A DNA stretch of 64,000 bases from Jeotgalibacillus proteolyticus (GCF_002926065.1 NZ_PREZ01000010.1:16001-80000); one strand, 5' to 3'. Positions 19,536 through 33,751 are shown, counted from the first letter of the stretch. The notes: generated from the sequence alone by a model not told the origin. Program-made: numbers and translations.

Positions 19536-20165
19536 ATGACCAAAGGAATCTTAGGTAGAAAGATTGGAATGACTCAAGTTTTTGCTGAAAATGGTGACTT
19601 GATCCCTGTAACTGTAATCCAGGCAACGCCAAACGTTGTTCTTCAAAAGAAGGCAGTTGATACAGACGGATACGAGGCTATCCAGTTAGGTTTTGAAGAT
19701 AAGCGTGCAAAGCTTTCTAATAAACCTGAAGGCGGCCACGCTGCTAAAGCAGAAACTGCTCCTAAGCGCTTCGTCCGTGAAGTACGCGGTGTAGAACTTG
19801 GAGAGTATGAGGTTGGTCAAGAAGTCAAAGTTGATATTTTCGCAGAAGGCGATGTAGTGGATGTGACAGGTATTTCGAAGGGTAAAGGTTTCCAGGGTGC
19901 AATCAAGCGCCACAACCAATCCCGCGGACCTATGTCTCACGGTTCACGTTATCACCGTCGTCCCGGTTCAATGGGTCCTGTAGATCCAAACCGTGTATTC
20001 AAAGGTAAACTATTACCTGGACGTATGGGCGGAGAAAGAGTAACAGTTCAGAACCTATCAATCGTTAAGGTTGATGCTGAACGTAATCTGCTTCTTGTTA
20101 AAGGAAACGTTCCTGGTCCTAACAAGACGCTAATTCAAGTAAATAGTGCGGTTAAATCTAAATAA
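19536..20165 (+). CDS. rplC: 50S ribosomal protein L3
   Basis: A 209-residue L3, an early assembly protein whose central extension reaches the peptidyl transferase centre. It begins [15 protein letters not shown]; the internal loop is [23 protein letters not shown] at 19536 follows TTAGGAGGTG. Linezolid or tiamulin-type changes are not evident in the loop. Second in the S10 cluster. Confidence 0.97.
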   Translation: MTKGILGRKIGMTQVFAENGDLIPVTVIQATPNVVLQKKAVDTDGYEAIQLGFEDKRAKLSNKPEGGHAAKAETAPKRFVREVRGVELGEYEVGQEVKVDIFAEGDVVDVTGISKGKGFQGAIKRHNQSRGPMSHGSRYHRRPGSMGPVDPNRVFKGKLLPGRMGGERVTVQNLSIVKVDAERNLLLVKGNVPGPNKTLIQVNSAVKSK

Positions 20166-20194
20166 TAGACGCTATCGGAAAGGAGGAAACAGGA

Positions 20195-20818
20195 ATGCCT
20201 AAAGTATCTCTATACAAACAGGATGGTTCAACAGCTGGTGAACTCGAGCTTAACGAATCAATCTTCGGTATCGAGCCAAACAACGCAGTGATGTTTGAGG
20301 CTGTTGTCATGCAACGCGCATCACTTCGCCAAGGATCACACAAAGTAAAAAATCGTTCCGCAGTACGCGGCGGTGGACGTAAGCCATGGCGCCAAAAAGG
20401 TACAGGTCGTGCCCGTCAAGGTTCAATCCGCTCACCACAATGGCGTGGAGGTGGAGTTGTCTTCGGACCAACACCACGCAGCTACAGCTACAAGCTTCCT
20501 AAAAAAGTTCGTCGCTTAGCGATTAAATCAGCTCTTTCTTCCAAAGTGGTTGAAGAGAATATCTTAGTACTAGAGGCGCTTTCATTTGAATCGCCAAAAA
20601 CAAAGGAATTTGCATCAGTATTGAAAAACCTTTCAGTAGACAAAAAAGTCCTAGTAGTGACTGACGGTCTTGATGAAAATGTTGCTCTTGCTGGACGTAA
20701 TATTCCTGGAGTAACAATCGTAGCTGCTAACGGAATCAGCGTTCTTGACGTACTTGGTCACGACAAGTTGATTATGACGAAGGATGCAGTTCAAAAAGTA
20801 GAGGAGGTGCTTGTATAA
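20195..20818 (+). CDS. rplD: 50S ribosomal protein L4
   Basis: A 207-residue L4 lining the nascent peptide tunnel with L22. The tunnel loop is visible as [20 protein letters not shown], where macrolide-resistance changes occur in other species; it looks wild type. Its stop overlaps the rplW start by one base (TAATG), suggesting translational coupling. ATG at 20195 follows AAAGGAGG. Confidence 0.97.
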   Translation: MPKVSLYKQDGSTAGELELNESIFGIEPNNAVMFEAVVMQRASLRQGSHKVKNRSAVRGGGRKPWRQKGTGRARQGSIRSPQWRGGGVVFGPTPRSYSYKLPKKVRRLAIKSALSSKVVEENILVLEALSFESPKTKEFASVLKNLSVDKKVLVVTDGLDENVALAGRNIPGVTIVAANGISVLDVLGHDKLIMTKDAVQKVEEVLV

Positions 20819-21102
20819 TGGAAGCTCGTGATATCATTAAGCGCCCCGTAATTACTGAACGTTCTTCAGACCTTATGGGTGAGAAGAAATACACGTTCGA
20901 AGTCGACACTCGTGCCAACAAAACTCAGGTTAAACATGCTATTGAAGAAGTTTTTGGTGTAGACGTTGCAAAAGTTAACATCATGAACTACAAAGGGAAA
21001 TACAAGCGCATGGGCCGTTATGCTGGGTATACCAACAAACGTCGCAAAGCAATTGTAACTCTTACTCAAGAAAGCAAAGAAATCGAATTTTTCGAAGCTT
21101 AA
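20818..21102 (+). CDS. rplW: 50S ribosomal protein L23
   Basis: A 94-residue L23 at the tunnel exit, the docking site for trigger factor, SRP and the translocon. It begins [15 protein letters not shown]. The ATG shares one base with the rplD stop, and the ribosome binding site GAGGAGGTG lies inside rplD. Length is typical for Bacillales. Confidence 0.96.
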   Translation: MEARDIIKRPVITERSSDLMGEKKYTFEVDTRANKTQVKHAIEEVFGVDVAKVNIMNYKGKYKRMGRYAGYTNKRRKAIVTLTQESKEIEFFEA

Positions 21103-21112
21103 TATTAACTGA

Positions 21113-21967
<855 letters not shown>

Positions 21968-22027
21968 CGGGATTGAGCTACGGTTCAACAATCGAGCCGT
22001 AGGACAATCACGAAGGGAGGTTCCAAT

Positions 22028-22306
22028 ATGGGTCGCAGCTTGAAAAAAGGACCTTTTGTGGACGATCATTTAATGGTAAAAGTTGAGAAGCTAAATGAAG
22101 CAGACAAGAAGCAGGTTGTTAAAACTTGGTCTCGTCGTTCAACGATCTTCCCAGCATTCATCGGTCATACAATCGCTGTATACGATGGACGCAAACATGT
22201 TCCAGTATACGTCACAGAAGACATGGTAGGACACAAGCTTGGTGAATTCGCACCTAGCCGTACGTACAAAGGCCATGGTAACGATGACAAGAAAACAAGA
22301 CGCTAA
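22028..22306 (+). CDS. rpsS: 30S ribosomal protein S19
   Basis: A 92-residue S19 of the 30S head, forming a bridge with S13. It begins [15 protein letters not shown] and has [20 protein letters not shown] and [17 protein letters not shown] at 22028 follows AAGGGAGG. Position between rplB and rplV is canonical. Confidence 0.97.
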   Translation: MGRSLKKGPFVDDHLMVKVEKLNEADKKQVVKTWSRRSTIFPAFIGHTIAVYDGRKHVPVYVTEDMVGHKLGEFAPSRTYKGHGNDDKKTRR

Positions 22307-22325
22307 TTGAGAGGAGGCTATCCTA

Positions 22326-22667
22326 ATGCAAGCTAAAGCTGTTGCGAGAACAGTTCGTATTGCTCCTCGTAAAGTACGCCTAGTAGCAGATTTAATCCGC
22401 GGCAAGCAGGTTGGTGAGGCGGTTGCAATTTTAAACCACACTCCACGTTCTGCTTCTCCGGTAGTTGAAAAGGTATTGAAATCTGCTGTAGCGAACGCTG
22501 AGCATAACTACGATATGGACATCAATAATCTAGTGATTACAGAGGCCTATGTAAATGAAGGTCCAACACTTAAACGTTTCCGTCCACGTGCGATGGGCCG
22601 TGCAAGTGCAATCAACAAACGTACCAGCCACATTACAATCGTGGTATCTGAAAAAAAGGAGGGATAA
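22326..22667 (+). CDS. rplV: 50S ribosomal protein L22
   Basis: A 113-residue L22, whose beta hairpin forms the tunnel constriction with L4. Typical parts are [17 protein letters not shown] and, in the hairpin, [23 protein letters not shown] at 22326 follows GAGGAGG. The next gene, rpsC, starts 3 bases after the stop, with its ribosome binding site inside rplV. Confidence 0.97.
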   Translation: MQAKAVARTVRIAPRKVRLVADLIRGKQVGEAVAILNHTPRSASPVVEKVLKSAVANAEHNYDMDINNLVITEAYVNEGPTLKRFRPRAMGRASAINKRTSHITIVVSEKKEG

Positions 22668-22670
22668 TGC

Positions 22671-23333
22671 GTGGGTCAAAAAGTACATCCAATTGGACTA
22701 CGTATCGGAGTCATTCGTGACTGGGAATCAAAATGGTTCGCAGGCAAAGACTATGCAGATCTTCTTCATGAAGACCTTAAAGTCCGTGACTACATTGAAG
22801 GACGCCTTAAAGAAGCATCAGTTTCTAAGGTTGAAATCGAGCGTGCGGCTAACCGCATTAACATTACAATTCACACTGCTAAGCCTGGTATGGTAATTGG
22901 TAAAGGTGGTACTGAAGTGGAAGCACTTCGTAAAGACCTTAACAAAATTACTAACAAGCGTGTTCACATCAATATCGTTGAAATCAAAAGAGCGGATCTT
23001 GATGCGAAACTTGTAGGTGAAAACATTGCACGTCAACTGGAAAACCGTGTGTCTTTCCGTCGTGCACAAAAACAATCAATTCAACGCACAATGCGCGCTG
23101 GCGCTAAAGGGATCAAAACTCAGGTTTCTGGTCGTCTTGGCGGAGCGGATATCGCACGTGCTGAACATTATAGCGAAGGTACTGTTCCACTTCATACTCT
23201 TCGTGCTGACATCGACTACGCTCACGTTGAAGCGGATACTACGTATGGTAAGCTCGGAGTTAAAGTATGGATCTATCGTGGAGAAGTTCTTCCTACCAAG
23301 AACAAGAAGAATTCCGAGGAAGGAGGAAACTAA
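22671..23333 (+). CDS. rpsC: 30S ribosomal protein S3
   Basis: A 220-residue S3 with an N-terminal KH domain ([18 protein letters not shown]) and a C-terminal domain ([15 protein letters not shown]). It lines the mRNA entry tunnel and contributes to helicase activity. The start is GTG at 22671, with AAAAGGAGGG just upstream inside rplV. rplP follows after 2 bases. Confidence 0.97.
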   Translation: MGQKVHPIGLRIGVIRDWESKWFAGKDYADLLHEDLKVRDYIEGRLKEASVSKVEIERAANRINITIHTAKPGMVIGKGGTEVEALRKDLNKITNKRVHINIVEIKRADLDAKLVGENIARQLENRVSFRRAQKQSIQRTMRAGAKGIKTQVSGRLGGADIARAEHYSEGTVPLHTLRADIDYAHVEADTTYGKLGVKVWIYRGEVLPTKNKKNSEEGGN

Positions 23334-23335
23334 TC

Positions 23336-23960
<625 letters not shown>

Positions 23961-23982
23961 TAACTGAGAGGAGGTTTGCAGC

Positions 23983-24246
23983 ATGAGTGAACGCAACCAG
24001 CGTAAAGTCTACACCGGTCGTGTCGTGTCTGACAAAATGGATAAAACGATTACTGTATTGGTAGAGACTCAAAAGAAACATTCACTTTATGGCAAACGAG
24101 TAAAATACTCTAAAAAGTACAAAGCTCACGACGAACAAAACGAAGCCAAAATTGGCGACATCGTTCGTGTAATGGAAACACGCCCGCTTTCAGCAACTAA
24201 ACGTTTCCGTCTATTGGAAGTCGTAGAAAAAGCGGTTATTATCTAA
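23983..24246 (+). CDS. rpsQ: 30S ribosomal protein S17
   Basis: An 87-residue OB-fold protein that binds 16S rRNA early in assembly. It begins [20 protein letters not shown] and has [18 protein letters not shown] at the end. ATG at 23983 follows GAGAGGAGG. Order rpmC-rpsQ-rplN is the usual one. Confidence 0.97.
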   Translation: MSERNQRKVYTGRVVSDKMDKTITVLVETQKKHSLYGKRVKYSKKYKAHDEQNEAKIGDIVRVMETRPLSATKRFRLLEVVEKAVII

Positions 24247-24657
<411 letters not shown>

Positions 24658-24693
24658 TTGATCAATACCACCGTATCAAGGAGGTGCGATAGG

Positions 24694-25005
24694 ATGCACG
24701 TTAAAAAAGGCGATAAAGTAATGGTTATTTCGGGCAAGGATAAAGGCAAGACTGGAACAATTCTTGCAGCTTTCCCTAAAAAAGACCGCGTGCTTGTTGA
24801 GGGTGTAAACATCGTCAAGAAGCACTCTAAACCTTCTCAAATGAATCCACAAGGTGGAATCAGCAACCAGGAGGCAGCAATTCACGTTTCAAACGTGATG
24901 CTAATCGATCCAAAAACAAACGAACCAACTCGTGTTGGCTTCAAAGTTGAGGACGGTAAAAAAGTACGTATTGCAAAAAAATCAGGTGAATCTTTAGATA
25001 AATAG
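24694..25005 (+). CDS. rplX: 50S ribosomal protein L24
   Basis: A 103-residue L24 with an N-terminal KOW motif ([20 protein letters not shown]). It starts 50S assembly together with L3. The ATG at 24694 follows AAGGAGGTG; the frame stays open upstream into the spacer, without start signals. C-terminal half holds [18 protein letters not shown], as in the family. Confidence 0.96.
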   Translation: MHVKKGDKVMVISGKDKGKTGTILAAFPKKDRVLVEGVNIVKKHSKPSQMNPQGGISNQEAAIHVSNVMLIDPKTNEPTRVGFKVEDGKKVRIAKKSGESLDK

Positions 25006-25031
25006 TTCAAGAAGAAGGGAGGTACTCAAGA

Positions 25032-25571
25032 ATGAACCGCCTAAAAGAAAAGTTCAATAGCGAAATCACACCTGCTTTGGTTAACAAATTTAACTACACT
25101 TCTGTGATGCAGGTACCTAAAATCGAAAAAATCGTAATCAACATGGGTGTTGGTGACGCAGTTCAAAACACTAAATCTCTAGATACAGCTGTTGAGGAAT
25201 TAGCGACAATCACTGGTCAAAAGCCATTGATTACAAAAGCTAAAAAATCAATCGCAGGCTTCCGTCTACGTGAAGGTATGCCAATCGGAGCGAAAGTTAC
25301 ACTTCGCGGCGAGCGCATGTACGAATTCCTAGACAAGCTTATCTCTGTATCTCTTCCACGTGTACGTGACTTCCGTGGTATTTCTAAGAAGTCATTCGAC
25401 GGTCGCGGAAACTACACTCTTGGTGTTAAAGAGCAGCTTATCTTCCCAGAGATCGATTATGATAAAGTATCCAAGGTTCGTGGCATGGACATCGTAATTG
25501 TTACAACAGCGAATTCTGATGAAGAATCTCGTGAATTGCTTACACAATTCGGTATGCCATTCCAAAAGTAA
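25032..25571 (+). CDS. rplE: 50S ribosomal protein L5
   Basis: A 179-residue L5 that binds 5S rRNA with L18 and contacts P-site tRNA. It has [17 protein letters not shown] and [23 protein letters not shown] at 25032 follows AAGGGAGGT. Confidence 0.97.
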   Translation: MNRLKEKFNSEITPALVNKFNYTSVMQVPKIEKIVINMGVGDAVQNTKSLDTAVEELATITGQKPLITKAKKSIAGFRLREGMPIGAKVTLRGERMYEFLDKLISVSLPRVRDFRGISKKSFDGRGNYTLGVKEQLIFPEIDYDKVSKVRGMDIVIVTTANSDEESRELLTQFGMPFQK

Positions 25572-25580
25572 TCTCTATAA

Positions 25581-25781
<201 letters not shown>

Positions 25782-25811
25782 AACCCGATTTTGGGAAGGA
25801 GGTAAAATAAT

Positions 25812-26210
25812 ATGACAATGACAGATCCAATCGCAGATTTGTTGACTCGCATTCGTAATGCGAACCAAGTTCGTCACGAGAAGCTTGAGGTTCCTGCTTC
25901 CAACATCAAAAAGGAAATTGCAGAAATCCTGAAACGTGAAGGTTTTATCCGTGATGTAGAATACATCGAGGACAACAAGCAAGGGATTATCCGTATCTTC
26001 TTAAAATACGGTACAAATAACGAACGTGTTATCACTGGCCTTAAGCGTATTTCTAAACCTGGTCTTCGTGTTTATGCTAAAGCTGACGAAGTTCCACGCG
26101 TACTGAACGGCTTAGGAATTGCATTAGTGTCAACTTCCAACGGTGTATTTACAGACAAAGAAGCTCGCTCTAAACAAGTTGGCGGAGAAGTTCTAGCATA
26201 CGTTTGGTAA
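25812..26210 (+). CDS. rpsH: 30S ribosomal protein S8
   Basis: A 132-residue S8, a primary 16S rRNA binder. It begins [18 protein letters not shown] and ends with the conserved [22 protein letters not shown] at 25812 follows GAAGGAGG. In E. coli S8 represses the spc operon; no S8 target can be recognised here. Confidence 0.97.
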   Translation: MTMTDPIADLLTRIRNANQVRHEKLEVPASNIKKEIAEILKREGFIRDVEYIEDNKQGIIRIFLKYGTNNERVITGLKRISKPGLRVYAKADEVPRVLNGLGIALVSTSNGVFTDKEARSKQVGGEVLAYVW

Positions 26211-26241
26211 TATTTTTGAATAGGAATGGAGGTGCAACAGA

Positions 26242-26778
26242 ATGTCTCGCGTAGGTAAAAAACCAATTGAGGTACCTTCTGATGTAACGCTTACTATTAA
26301 CGGTTCAACCGTTACAACTAAAGGACCTAAAGGTGAATTAACTTTCACTTTCAATTCTGAAATGAAGTTCGAACAAGAAGGTACTACACTTACTGTAGTC
26401 CGTCCTTCTGATTCCAAAGACCACCGTACAATCCACGGTACAACCCGTGCGATTTTGAACAACATGATTCAAGGTGTAGCTAAAGGATTCGAACGCGGCC
26501 TTGAGTTAGTTGGGGTCGGTTATCGTGCTCAAAAACAAGGAAACAAATTGATTCTTAACGTTGGATACTCTCACCCTGTTGAGATGACTCCAGAAGAAGG
26601 AATTGAAGTTGAAGTTCCTTCAAATACAAAAATCATCATTAAAGGTGCGAGCAAAGAGCGCGTAGGTGCACTTGCTGCTAACATCCGTGCTGTACGTCCT
26701 CCAGAGCCTTACAAAGGTAAAGGAATCCGTTATGAAGGCGAACAAGTTCGTCGTAAAGAAGGTAAAACAGGTAAATAA
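26242..26778 (+). CDS. rplF: 50S ribosomal protein L6
   Basis: A 178-residue L6 with two repeated folds. It begins [20 protein letters not shown]; the C-terminal signature is [16 protein letters not shown]. It lies near the GTPase centre. ATG at 26242 follows ATGGAGGTG. Confidence 0.97.
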   Translation: MSRVGKKPIEVPSDVTLTINGSTVTTKGPKGELTFTFNSEMKFEQEGTTLTVVRPSDSKDHRTIHGTTRAILNNMIQGVAKGFERGLELVGVGYRAQKQGNKLILNVGYSHPVEMTPEEGIEVEVPSNTKIIIKGASKERVGALAANIRAVRPPEPYKGKGIRYEGEQVRRKEGKTGK

Positions 26779-26811
26779 TGCCGCTTAGGCGCATGAAAGG
26801 AGTGACCTTGA

Positions 26812-27174
26812 TTGATTACAAAAGCTGACAAGAATGCGGTACGTAAAAAACGTCATGCACGTGTACGTTCTAGAATCACTGGAACGGAGTCTCGTCCACG
26901 TTTAAACATTTTCCGCTCTAACAAGCACATTTACGCTCAATTAATCGATGATGTGAATGGCGTAACACTAGCTAGCGCTGGAACATCTGACAAGGAGCTT
27001 GGCATTGAAGCTGGCGGAAACGCTGAAGCTGCAGCTAAAGTAGGCGAGCTTATCGCTAAACGCGCAGTAGAAAAAGGTATGAAATCAGTCGTATTTGACC
27101 GTGGAGGCTATCTATATCACGGACGTGTAAAAGCTCTTGCAGATGCTGCACGTGAAAACGGACTTGAATTTTAA
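26812..27174 (+). CDS. rplR: 50S ribosomal protein L18
   Basis: A 120-residue L18 that brings 5S rRNA into the large subunit. It has [20 protein letters not shown] and [20 protein letters not shown]. Start is TTG at 26812, behind AAAGGAGTGA; a second TTG at 26808 is out of frame. Confidence 0.96.
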   Translation: MITKADKNAVRKKRHARVRSRITGTESRPRLNIFRSNKHIYAQLIDDVNGVTLASAGTSDKELGIEAGGNAEAAAKVGELIAKRAVEKGMKSVVFDRGGYLYHGRVKALADAARENGLEF

Positions 27175-27197
27175 TAGAAAAAGGAGGGACAATCCAG

Positions 27198-27698
27198 ATG
27201 CGTCGCATTGATCCAAACAAACTCGAACTTGAAGAACGCGTAGTTACGATTAACCGTGTCGCTAAGGTTGTTAAAGGTGGACGCCGCTTCCGTTTCTCTG
27301 CTCTTGTAGTAGTAGGCGACAAGAACGGCCACGTAGGATTCGGTACAGGTAAAGCCCAAGAGGTTCCTGATGCGATCCGTAAAGCAATCGAAGACGCGAA
27401 GAAAAATCTTGTTGAAGTACCAATGGTAGGAGGAACAACTCCTCACCTAGTAACAGGTCGCTTTGGAGCAGGTTCAATCCTGATCAAGCCAGCTTCTCCT
27501 GGTACAGGAATCATCGCTGGTGGACCGGTTCGTGCGGTACTTGAGCTTGCAGGTGTCGCTGACATCCTATCTAAATCTCTAGGATCTAACACACCAATCA
27601 ACATGGTTCGTGCCACTATTAACGGTCTTACGCAGCTTAAGCGTGCAGAAGACGTCGCGAAACTTCGTGGCAAATCAGTGGAAGAACTGTTAGGATAA
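27198..27698 (+). CDS. rpsE: 30S ribosomal protein S5
   Basis: A 166-residue S5 involved in decoding fidelity and mRNA unwinding. The N-terminal double-stranded RNA-binding domain has [18 protein letters not shown] and [20 protein letters not shown]; the spectinomycin-site loop in between looks wild type. ATG at 27198 follows AAAGGAGGG. Confidence 0.97.
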   Translation: MRRIDPNKLELEERVVTINRVAKVVKGGRRFRFSALVVVGDKNGHVGFGTGKAQEVPDAIRKAIEDAKKNLVEVPMVGGTTPHLVTGRFGAGSILIKPASPGTGIIAGGPVRAVLELAGVADILSKSLGSNTPINMVRATINGLTQLKRAEDVAKLRGKSVEELLG

Positions 27699-27711
27699 GG
27701 AGGGAAATTTG

Positions 27712-27894
27712 ATGGCGAATAAACTAGCAATTACCCTCACTCGCAGCTTGATCGGCCGTAACAAAGATCAACGCAAAACAGTTGAAGCACTAGGTTTGCG
27801 CAAAACAAACCAAACGGTTGAGCAACAAGATAATGCTGCGATCCGTGGTATGATTAACAAAGTTTCTCACTTGGTATCAGTCAAAGAACTTTAA
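27712..27894 (+). CDS. rpmD: 50S ribosomal protein L30
   Basis: A 60-residue L30 beginning [19 protein letters not shown], with [21 protein letters not shown] at 27712 follows TAAGGAGGG; a TTG immediately before it is not needed. It sits 13 bases after rpsE. Confidence 0.96.
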   Translation: MANKLAITLTRSLIGRNKDQRKTVEALGLRKTNQTVEQQDNAAIRGMINKVSHLVSVKEL

Positions 27895-27924
27895 TATAAT
27901 GTCTATCAACAAGGAGGTGCCACT

Positions 27925-28365
27925 ATGAAACTTCATGAGTTAAAACCTGCAGAAGGTTCTCGTAAGGAGCGTAATCGTGTAGGACGCGGTATCGGTTCTG
28001 GTAACGGTAAAACTTCTGGTAAAGGTCACAAAGGTCAAAACGCCCGTTCAGGCGGCGGAGTACGTCCTGGCTTCGAGGGTGGTCAAAACCCACTAGCACG
28101 TCGTCTTCCAAAGCGTGGATTCACAAATATCCACCGCAAGGAATTCACTGTTGTGAACCTTGATGCGTTAAACCGTTTCGAAGAAGGTACTGAAGTAACA
28201 CCAGAACTTCTTATCGAAACTGGTGTTGTAAGCAAAGAAAGAGCGGGTATCAAGATTCTTGCAAAAGGGAAAATCGAGAAGAAACTAACTGTTAAAGCTC
28301 ACAAATTCTCTTCTACTGCTAAAGAAGCGATCGAAGCTGCTGGCGGAACAACTGAGGTGGTTTAA
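27925..28365 (+). CDS. rplO: 50S ribosomal protein L15
   Basis: A 146-residue L15. The Gly/Arg-rich N-terminal tail ([20 protein letters not shown]) and [18 protein letters not shown] are typical. It has a late assembly role. Its stop overlaps the secY ATG by one base (TAATG), so the two are translationally coupled. Confidence 0.97.
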   Translation: MKLHELKPAEGSRKERNRVGRGIGSGNGKTSGKGHKGQNARSGGGVRPGFEGGQNPLARRLPKRGFTNIHRKEFTVVNLDALNRFEEGTEVTPELLIETGVVSKERAGIKILAKGKIEKKLTVKAHKFSSTAKEAIEAAGGTTEVV

Positions 28366-29666
28366 TGTTTCGTACAATCTCCAATTTTATGCGCGTGGGT
28401 GATATAAGAAACAAAATTATTTTCACCCTTTTAATGTTGGTGGTATTCCGAATTGGAACATTTATACCCGTTCCAGGTGTAGATGCAAGCGTGTTACAGG
28501 CACAGGACGAAATGGCCGGCCTGATCGGCTTCATGAATACATTTGGCGGTGGAGCTTTGATCAACTTCTCTATTCTTGCGATGGGAATCATGCCGTACAT
28601 TACGGCATCCATCATTGTTCAGCTTTTGCAAATGGACGTAGTACCGAAATTTGCAGAGTGGGCAAAGCAGGGGGATGTTGGCCGACGCAAGCTCACTCAA
28701 TTTACAAGATATTTCACTATCGTCCTTGGTTTCATCCAGGCGATCGGAATGTCTTACGGGTTTAACCGTATGTATGGAGGAACGTTAATCCAGGATACTT
28801 CCATTGGAACGTATCTTCTGATTGCGATTGTTCTGACTGCGGGTACTGCCTTCTTAATGTGGTTAGGAGAGCAAATCACGGCAAAGGGAGTTGGAAACGG
28901 AATTTCCATCATCATCTTTGCAGGTATCGTGGCAGCTATTCCTAACGCCGTTAATCAAATTTACGTGCAGCAAATTCAGGGAGCTGGAGAGCAGCTTTTC
29001 TTGAATATCATTATCATGCTTTTACTTGTATTAGCAGTTATTGCAATTACAGTCGGGGTTATCTTTATTCAGCAGGCGCTGCGTAAAATCCCTGTACAGT
29101 ATGCAAAACGTGTGGGAGGGAAAAATGCTCCCGGCACGGGTGGTCAATCGACTCACCTGCCTTTAAAAGTAAATGCTGCGGGTGTAATTCCGGTTATCTT
29201 CGCGATTTCCTTTATTATTACCCCTCAAACCTTAGTAACCTTCTTCGGATCTAACAACATCACGACGACGATCCAGGAAGTGTTCGATTATACTCAGCCA
29301 ATCGGGATGACCATTTATGTCGGTTTAATTATCGCGTTTACGTATTTTTATGCCTTCATTCAGGTTAATCCGGAAAACATGGCTGAAAACCTTAAGAAAC
29401 AAGGCGGTTACATCCCAGGCATCCGTCCGGGAAGAGCAACTCAGGATTACCTGACAAGCGTTCTGTACCGTTTAACTTTTGTAGGAGCTATTTTCTTATC
29501 TGTGATCTCAATTCTTCCGATTTTCTTCATTAACCTTGCGGGACTTCCTCAATCCGTTCAAATAGGCGGTACAAGTCTTTTGATCGTTGTAGGGGTTGCG
29601 CTTGAAACAATGAAGCAATTGGAGTCACAGCTGGTGAAACGGAACTACAAAGGATTTATGAGATAA
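28365..29666 (+). CDS. secY: Preprotein translocase subunit SecY
   Basis: A 433-residue integral membrane channel with ten hydrophobic segments. The plug/TM2 region is seen in GGALINFSILAMGIMPYITA; the cytosolic loop C5, used by SecA, contains FIQVNPENMAENLKKQGGYI and PGIRPGRATQDYL. SecE is encoded at 1983. ATG at 28365 overlaps the rplO stop. Confidence 0.97.
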   Translation: MFRTISNFMRVGDIRNKIIFTLLMLVVFRIGTFIPVPGVDASVLQAQDEMAGLIGFMNTFGGGALINFSILAMGIMPYITASIIVQLLQMDVVPKFAEWAKQGDVGRRKLTQFTRYFTIVLGFIQAIGMSYGFNRMYGGTLIQDTSIGTYLLIAIVLTAGTAFLMWLGEQITAKGVGNGISIIIFAGIVAAIPNAVNQIYVQQIQGAGEQLFLNIIIMLLLVLAVIAITVGVIFIQQALRKIPVQYAKRVGGKNAPGTGGQSTHLPLKVNAAGVIPVIFAISFIITPQTLVTFFGSNNITTTIQEVFDYTQPIGMTIYVGLIIAFTYFYAFIQVNPENMAENLKKQGGYIPGIRPGRATQDYLTSVLYRLTFVGAIFLSVISILPIFFINLAGLPQSVQIGGTSLLIVVGVALETMKQLESQLVKRNYKGFMR

Positions 29667-29716
29667 TCACATGGTTTTGGGGGTCTTTTGACTGCCCCGA
29701 AGCCCATCAAATTTGA

Positions 29717-30378
<662 letters not shown>

Positions 30379-30379
<1 letters not shown>

Positions 30380-31125
30380 TGATCATTTGCAAGACTCCTC
30401 GCGAGCTCGAGATCATGCGCGAAGCAGGCAAGATTGTTGCGTTAACCCATCAGGAGTTGCAAAAGCATATTGCGCCTGGAATCACGACGAAGGAACTCGA
30501 TGCGATTGCTGATCGGTTTATCCGGCAGCATGACGCGGTTCCGTCCTTTAAAGGATACAATGGTTTTAGCGGCAGCATCTGTGCTTCGGTTAATGAAGAG
30601 CTTGTTCATGGGATTCCGGGTAACCGGAAGCTAAAAGATGGAGACATCATCTCTATCGATATCGGTGCGCATTACAAAGGCTACCATGGAGATTCAGCCT
30701 GGACTTATCCGGTCGGCAGTATTACTGCTGACACACAGAAGCTACTTACTGTCACGGAAGAATCACTTTTTCTTGGACTTAAGGAAGCTAAATCCGGGGT
30801 TCGTCTTTCGAACATTTCTCATGCCATACAAACCTATGTTGAAGATCATGCATTTTCAATTGTACGGGAGTATGTTGGGCACGGAGTTGGGCAAGACTTG
30901 CATGAGGCACCACAAATTCCTCATTATGGACCTCCCAACAAAGGACCGCGCCTGAAGCCCGGCATGGTACTAGCCATTGAACCGATGGTGAATGCAGGAA
31001 GTCGTTATGTTAAAACTCTTTCTGATAACTGGACAGTAGTGACCGTAGATGGTAAAATGTGTGCGCATTTTGAACACACGATTGCCATTACTGAGGACGG
31101 TTATGAAATCCTGACAAAAGCCTAA
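30379..31125 (+). CDS. map: Methionine aminopeptidase, type I
   Basis: A 248-residue M24 peptidase that removes N-terminal Met from nascent proteins. The metal ligands lie in [20 protein letters not shown] (two Asp), in [12 protein letters not shown] (His) and in EPM and FEHTIAIT (two Glu). ATG at 30379 overlaps the adk stop by one base. The secY-adk-map order is conserved in Firmicutes. Confidence 0.95.
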
Positions 31126-31141
31126 GTGAAGGTGATCCTTA

Positions 31142-31435
31142 TTGTTTGATTCCGATTCGCCCCCCGGGATAGGGCAGATTGTGCATGTGAACAAGGGCCG
31201 TGATGCTTTGACATACGCGGTTGTCATTCATCGGTTGGATGAGAAGTTTGTTTTAATTGCGGATGGCGAACGCCGGAAGTTCGACCGCCCCAAGAAGAAA
31301 AACATTCAGCATTTGACTTCATGCGATTATGTATCCCCGGAGGTTCAAAATAGTATATCTGAAACTGGGCGTGTGACAAATGGAAAACTGCGTCATGCAG
31401 TACAATCATTTGTTCATGAGATCCTGAAAGCTTGA
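31142..31435 (+). CDS. KOW domain RNA-binding protein (L14e-like)
   Basis: A 97-residue small basic protein between map and infA. It contains GQIVHVNKGRDALTYAVVIH, a KOW-type strand-turn seen in ribosomal L14e/L26-like proteins, followed by VLIADGERRKFDRPKKKN. A small KOW protein (ybzG in B. subtilis) is found at this place in Bacillales; its role is not established. Start is TTG at 31142 behind GAAGGTGAT. The C-terminal 40 residues are not conserved in any motif I know. Confidence 0.8.
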   Translation: MFDSDSPPGIGQIVHVNKGRDALTYAVVIHRLDEKFVLIADGERRKFDRPKKKNIQHLTSCDYVSPEVQNSISETGRVTNGKLRHAVQSFVHEILKA

Positions 31436-31456
31436 TAAAGAAGGGAGACTTGTTCG

Positions 31457-31675
31457 ATGGCGAAAGACGATGTTATTGAAATTGAAGGAACCGTAGTTGA
31501 GACTTTGCCTAACGCAATGTTTAAGGTAGAATTAGAGAATGGTCACAGTGTGCTTGCACACGTTTCCGGTAAAATTCGCATGCATTTTATTCGGATCTTA
31601 CCAGGCGACCGGGTAACAGTGGAGCTTTCTCCATATGACTTGACGCGTGGCCGTATCACTTACCGTTACAAATAA
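31457..31675 (+). CDS. infA: Translation initiation factor IF-1
   Basis: A 72-residue OB-fold (S1-like) factor that occupies the A site during initiation. It begins [20 protein letters not shown] and has [23 protein letters not shown] at 31457 follows AAGGGAGA. Order KOW-infA-rpmJ-rpsM is standard. Confidence 0.97.
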   Translation: MAKDDVIEIEGTVVETLPNAMFKVELENGHSVLAHVSGKIRMHFIRILPGDRVTVELSPYDLTRGRITYRYK

Positions 31676-31698
31676 TCTTTTGCACTCCGAACCACTAA

Positions 31699-31827
<129 letters not shown>

Positions 31828-31850
31828 TAAAGAAGGAGGTGCTCTATTAA

Positions 31851-32216
31851 ATGGCACGTATTGCTGGTGTAGACATTCCGCGTGACAAACGCGTTGTGAT
31901 CTCTCTAACGTATATCTTTGGTATTGGAAAATCAACAGCAGGTCAAATTCTTGCTGAAGCAGGCGTATCTGAAGACACTCGCGTTCGCGATTTGACTGAA
32001 GATGAGCTTAATAAAATCCGTGAAATCGTTGACCGTTTGAAAGTTGAAGGTGACCTTCGCCGTGAAGTATCCCTTAACATCAAACGTCTAATGGAAATCG
32101 GTTCGTACCGTGGCCTTCGTCACCGTCGTGGACTTCCTGTTCGCGGACAGCACACGAAGAACAATGCACGTACTCGTAAAGGTCCTCGTAAGACCGTAGC
32201 TAACAAGAAAAAATAA
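31851..32216 (+). CDS. rpsM: 30S ribosomal protein S13
   Basis: A 121-residue S13 at the top of the 30S head, contacting P-site tRNA and L5. It begins [18 protein letters not shown] and has the C-terminal basic tail [23 protein letters not shown] at 31851 follows GAAGGAGGTG. Confidence 0.97.
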   Translation: MARIAGVDIPRDKRVVISLTYIFGIGKSTAGQILAEAGVSEDTRVRDLTEDELNKIREIVDRLKVEGDLRREVSLNIKRLMEIGSYRGLRHRRGLPVRGQHTKNNARTRKGPRKTVANKKK

Positions 32217-32223
32217 TTAGTAA

Positions 32224-32631
<408 letters not shown>

Positions 32632-32632
32632 T

Positions 32633-32694
32633 TTTTCTGTATAAAATCTGGATCCTTGTCGATACTGGGATCATAGATTCCTTCGTACAGAAAA
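32633..32694 (+). other. Stem-loop in the rpsK-rpoA spacer
   Basis: TTTTCTGTA (32633-32641) pairs with TACAGAAAA (32686-32694), enclosing a GC-richer segment with GGATCC and GGGATC. The 175-base spacer is long for this cluster. No terminator T-tract and no clear promoter are seen. It may adjust rpoA expression relative to the ribosomal genes. Confidence 0.45.
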
Positions 32695-32806
32695 TGAAAG
32701 ATCCGGTTGTAAAGCACAATGGGTATGATAGACATGGGGAATTTCGGAATGATTCATAGAATCAAAACATCCGGGATTTCGACGTTTTGAAGGAGGGTAA
32801 ATTTGA

Positions 32807-33751
32807 ATGATCGAAATTGAAAAGCCAAAAATTGAGACGGTTGAGATCAACGATGATGCCAAGTACGGAAAATTCGTTGTAGAGCCACTAGAGCGTGGAT
32901 ATGGTACAACATTGGGTAACTCCTTGCGTCGTATCCTGTTATCCTCACTTCCTGGTGCTGCAATCACTTCAATTCAAATTGACAGTGTTCTTCACGAATT
33001 TTCAACTATTGAAGGTGTCGTAGAGGACGTTACAACAATCATTTTGAATATCAAGAAGCTGGCATTAAAGATCTATTCAGATGAAGAAAAAACACTTGAA
33101 ATTGATGTGCAAGGCGATGGCGTGATCACAGCTGCTGACATTACCCATGACAGCGACGTTGAGATTTTAAACCCTGACCTGTACATTGCAACGATTGGCA
33201 AAAACGGACATCTTCGTATGCGTTTAAGCGCATCACGCGGCCGCGGCTACACGCCTGCTGATCAAAACAAGCGTGAGGATCTACCGATTGGTGTTATTCC
33301 AATTGACTCGATTTACACACCTGTTTCTCGTGTAAACTATCAGGTTGAAAATACTCGTGTTGGTCAAATGACGAATTTCGATAAGCTTTCTCTTGATGTC
33401 TGGACAGATGGAAGCATTGGTCCTAAGGAAGCAATTGCTTTAGGTGCTAAGATTCTGACAGAACACCTTAATATTTTTGTAGGTTTGACGAATGAAGCGC
33501 AGAATGCAGAAATCATGGTAGAGAAAGAGGAAGACCAGAAAGAAAAAGTTCTTGAGATGACGATCGAAGAGCTGGATTTATCTGTTCGTTCTTATAACTG
33601 CCTGAAGCGTGCAGGAATCAACACTGTTCAGGAGCTGGCTAACAAGTCAGAAGAGGACATGATGAAGGTGCGTAACCTCGGACGCAAATCACTTGAAGAA
33701 GTTAAGGCTAAATTAGATGATCTTGGATTGGGACTTCGCAGAGAAGACTGA
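32807..33751 (+). CDS. rpoA: DNA-directed RNA polymerase subunit alpha
   Basis: A 314-residue alpha subunit. The N-terminal domain, which dimerises and nucleates the enzyme, has [20 protein letters not shown]. After an acidic linker (about 230-248) the C-terminal domain has [20 protein letters not shown] and [15 protein letters not shown], the helix-hairpin-helix that contacts UP elements and regulators. ATG at 32807 follows GAAGGAGGG. Confidence 0.97.
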   Translation: MIEIEKPKIETVEINDDAKYGKFVVEPLERGYGTTLGNSLRRILLSSLPGAAITSIQIDSVLHEFSTIEGVVEDVTTIILNIKKLALKIYSDEEKTLEIDVQGDGVITAADITHDSDVEILNPDLYIATIGKNGHLRMRLSASRGRGYTPADQNKREDLPIGVIPIDSIYTPVSRVNYQVENTRVGQMTNFDKLSLDVWTDGSIGPKEAIALGAKILTEHLNIFVGLTNEAQNAEIMVEKEEDQKEKVLEMTIEELDLSVRSYNCLKRAGINTVQELANKSEEDMMKVRNLGRKSLEEVKAKLDDLGLGLRRED

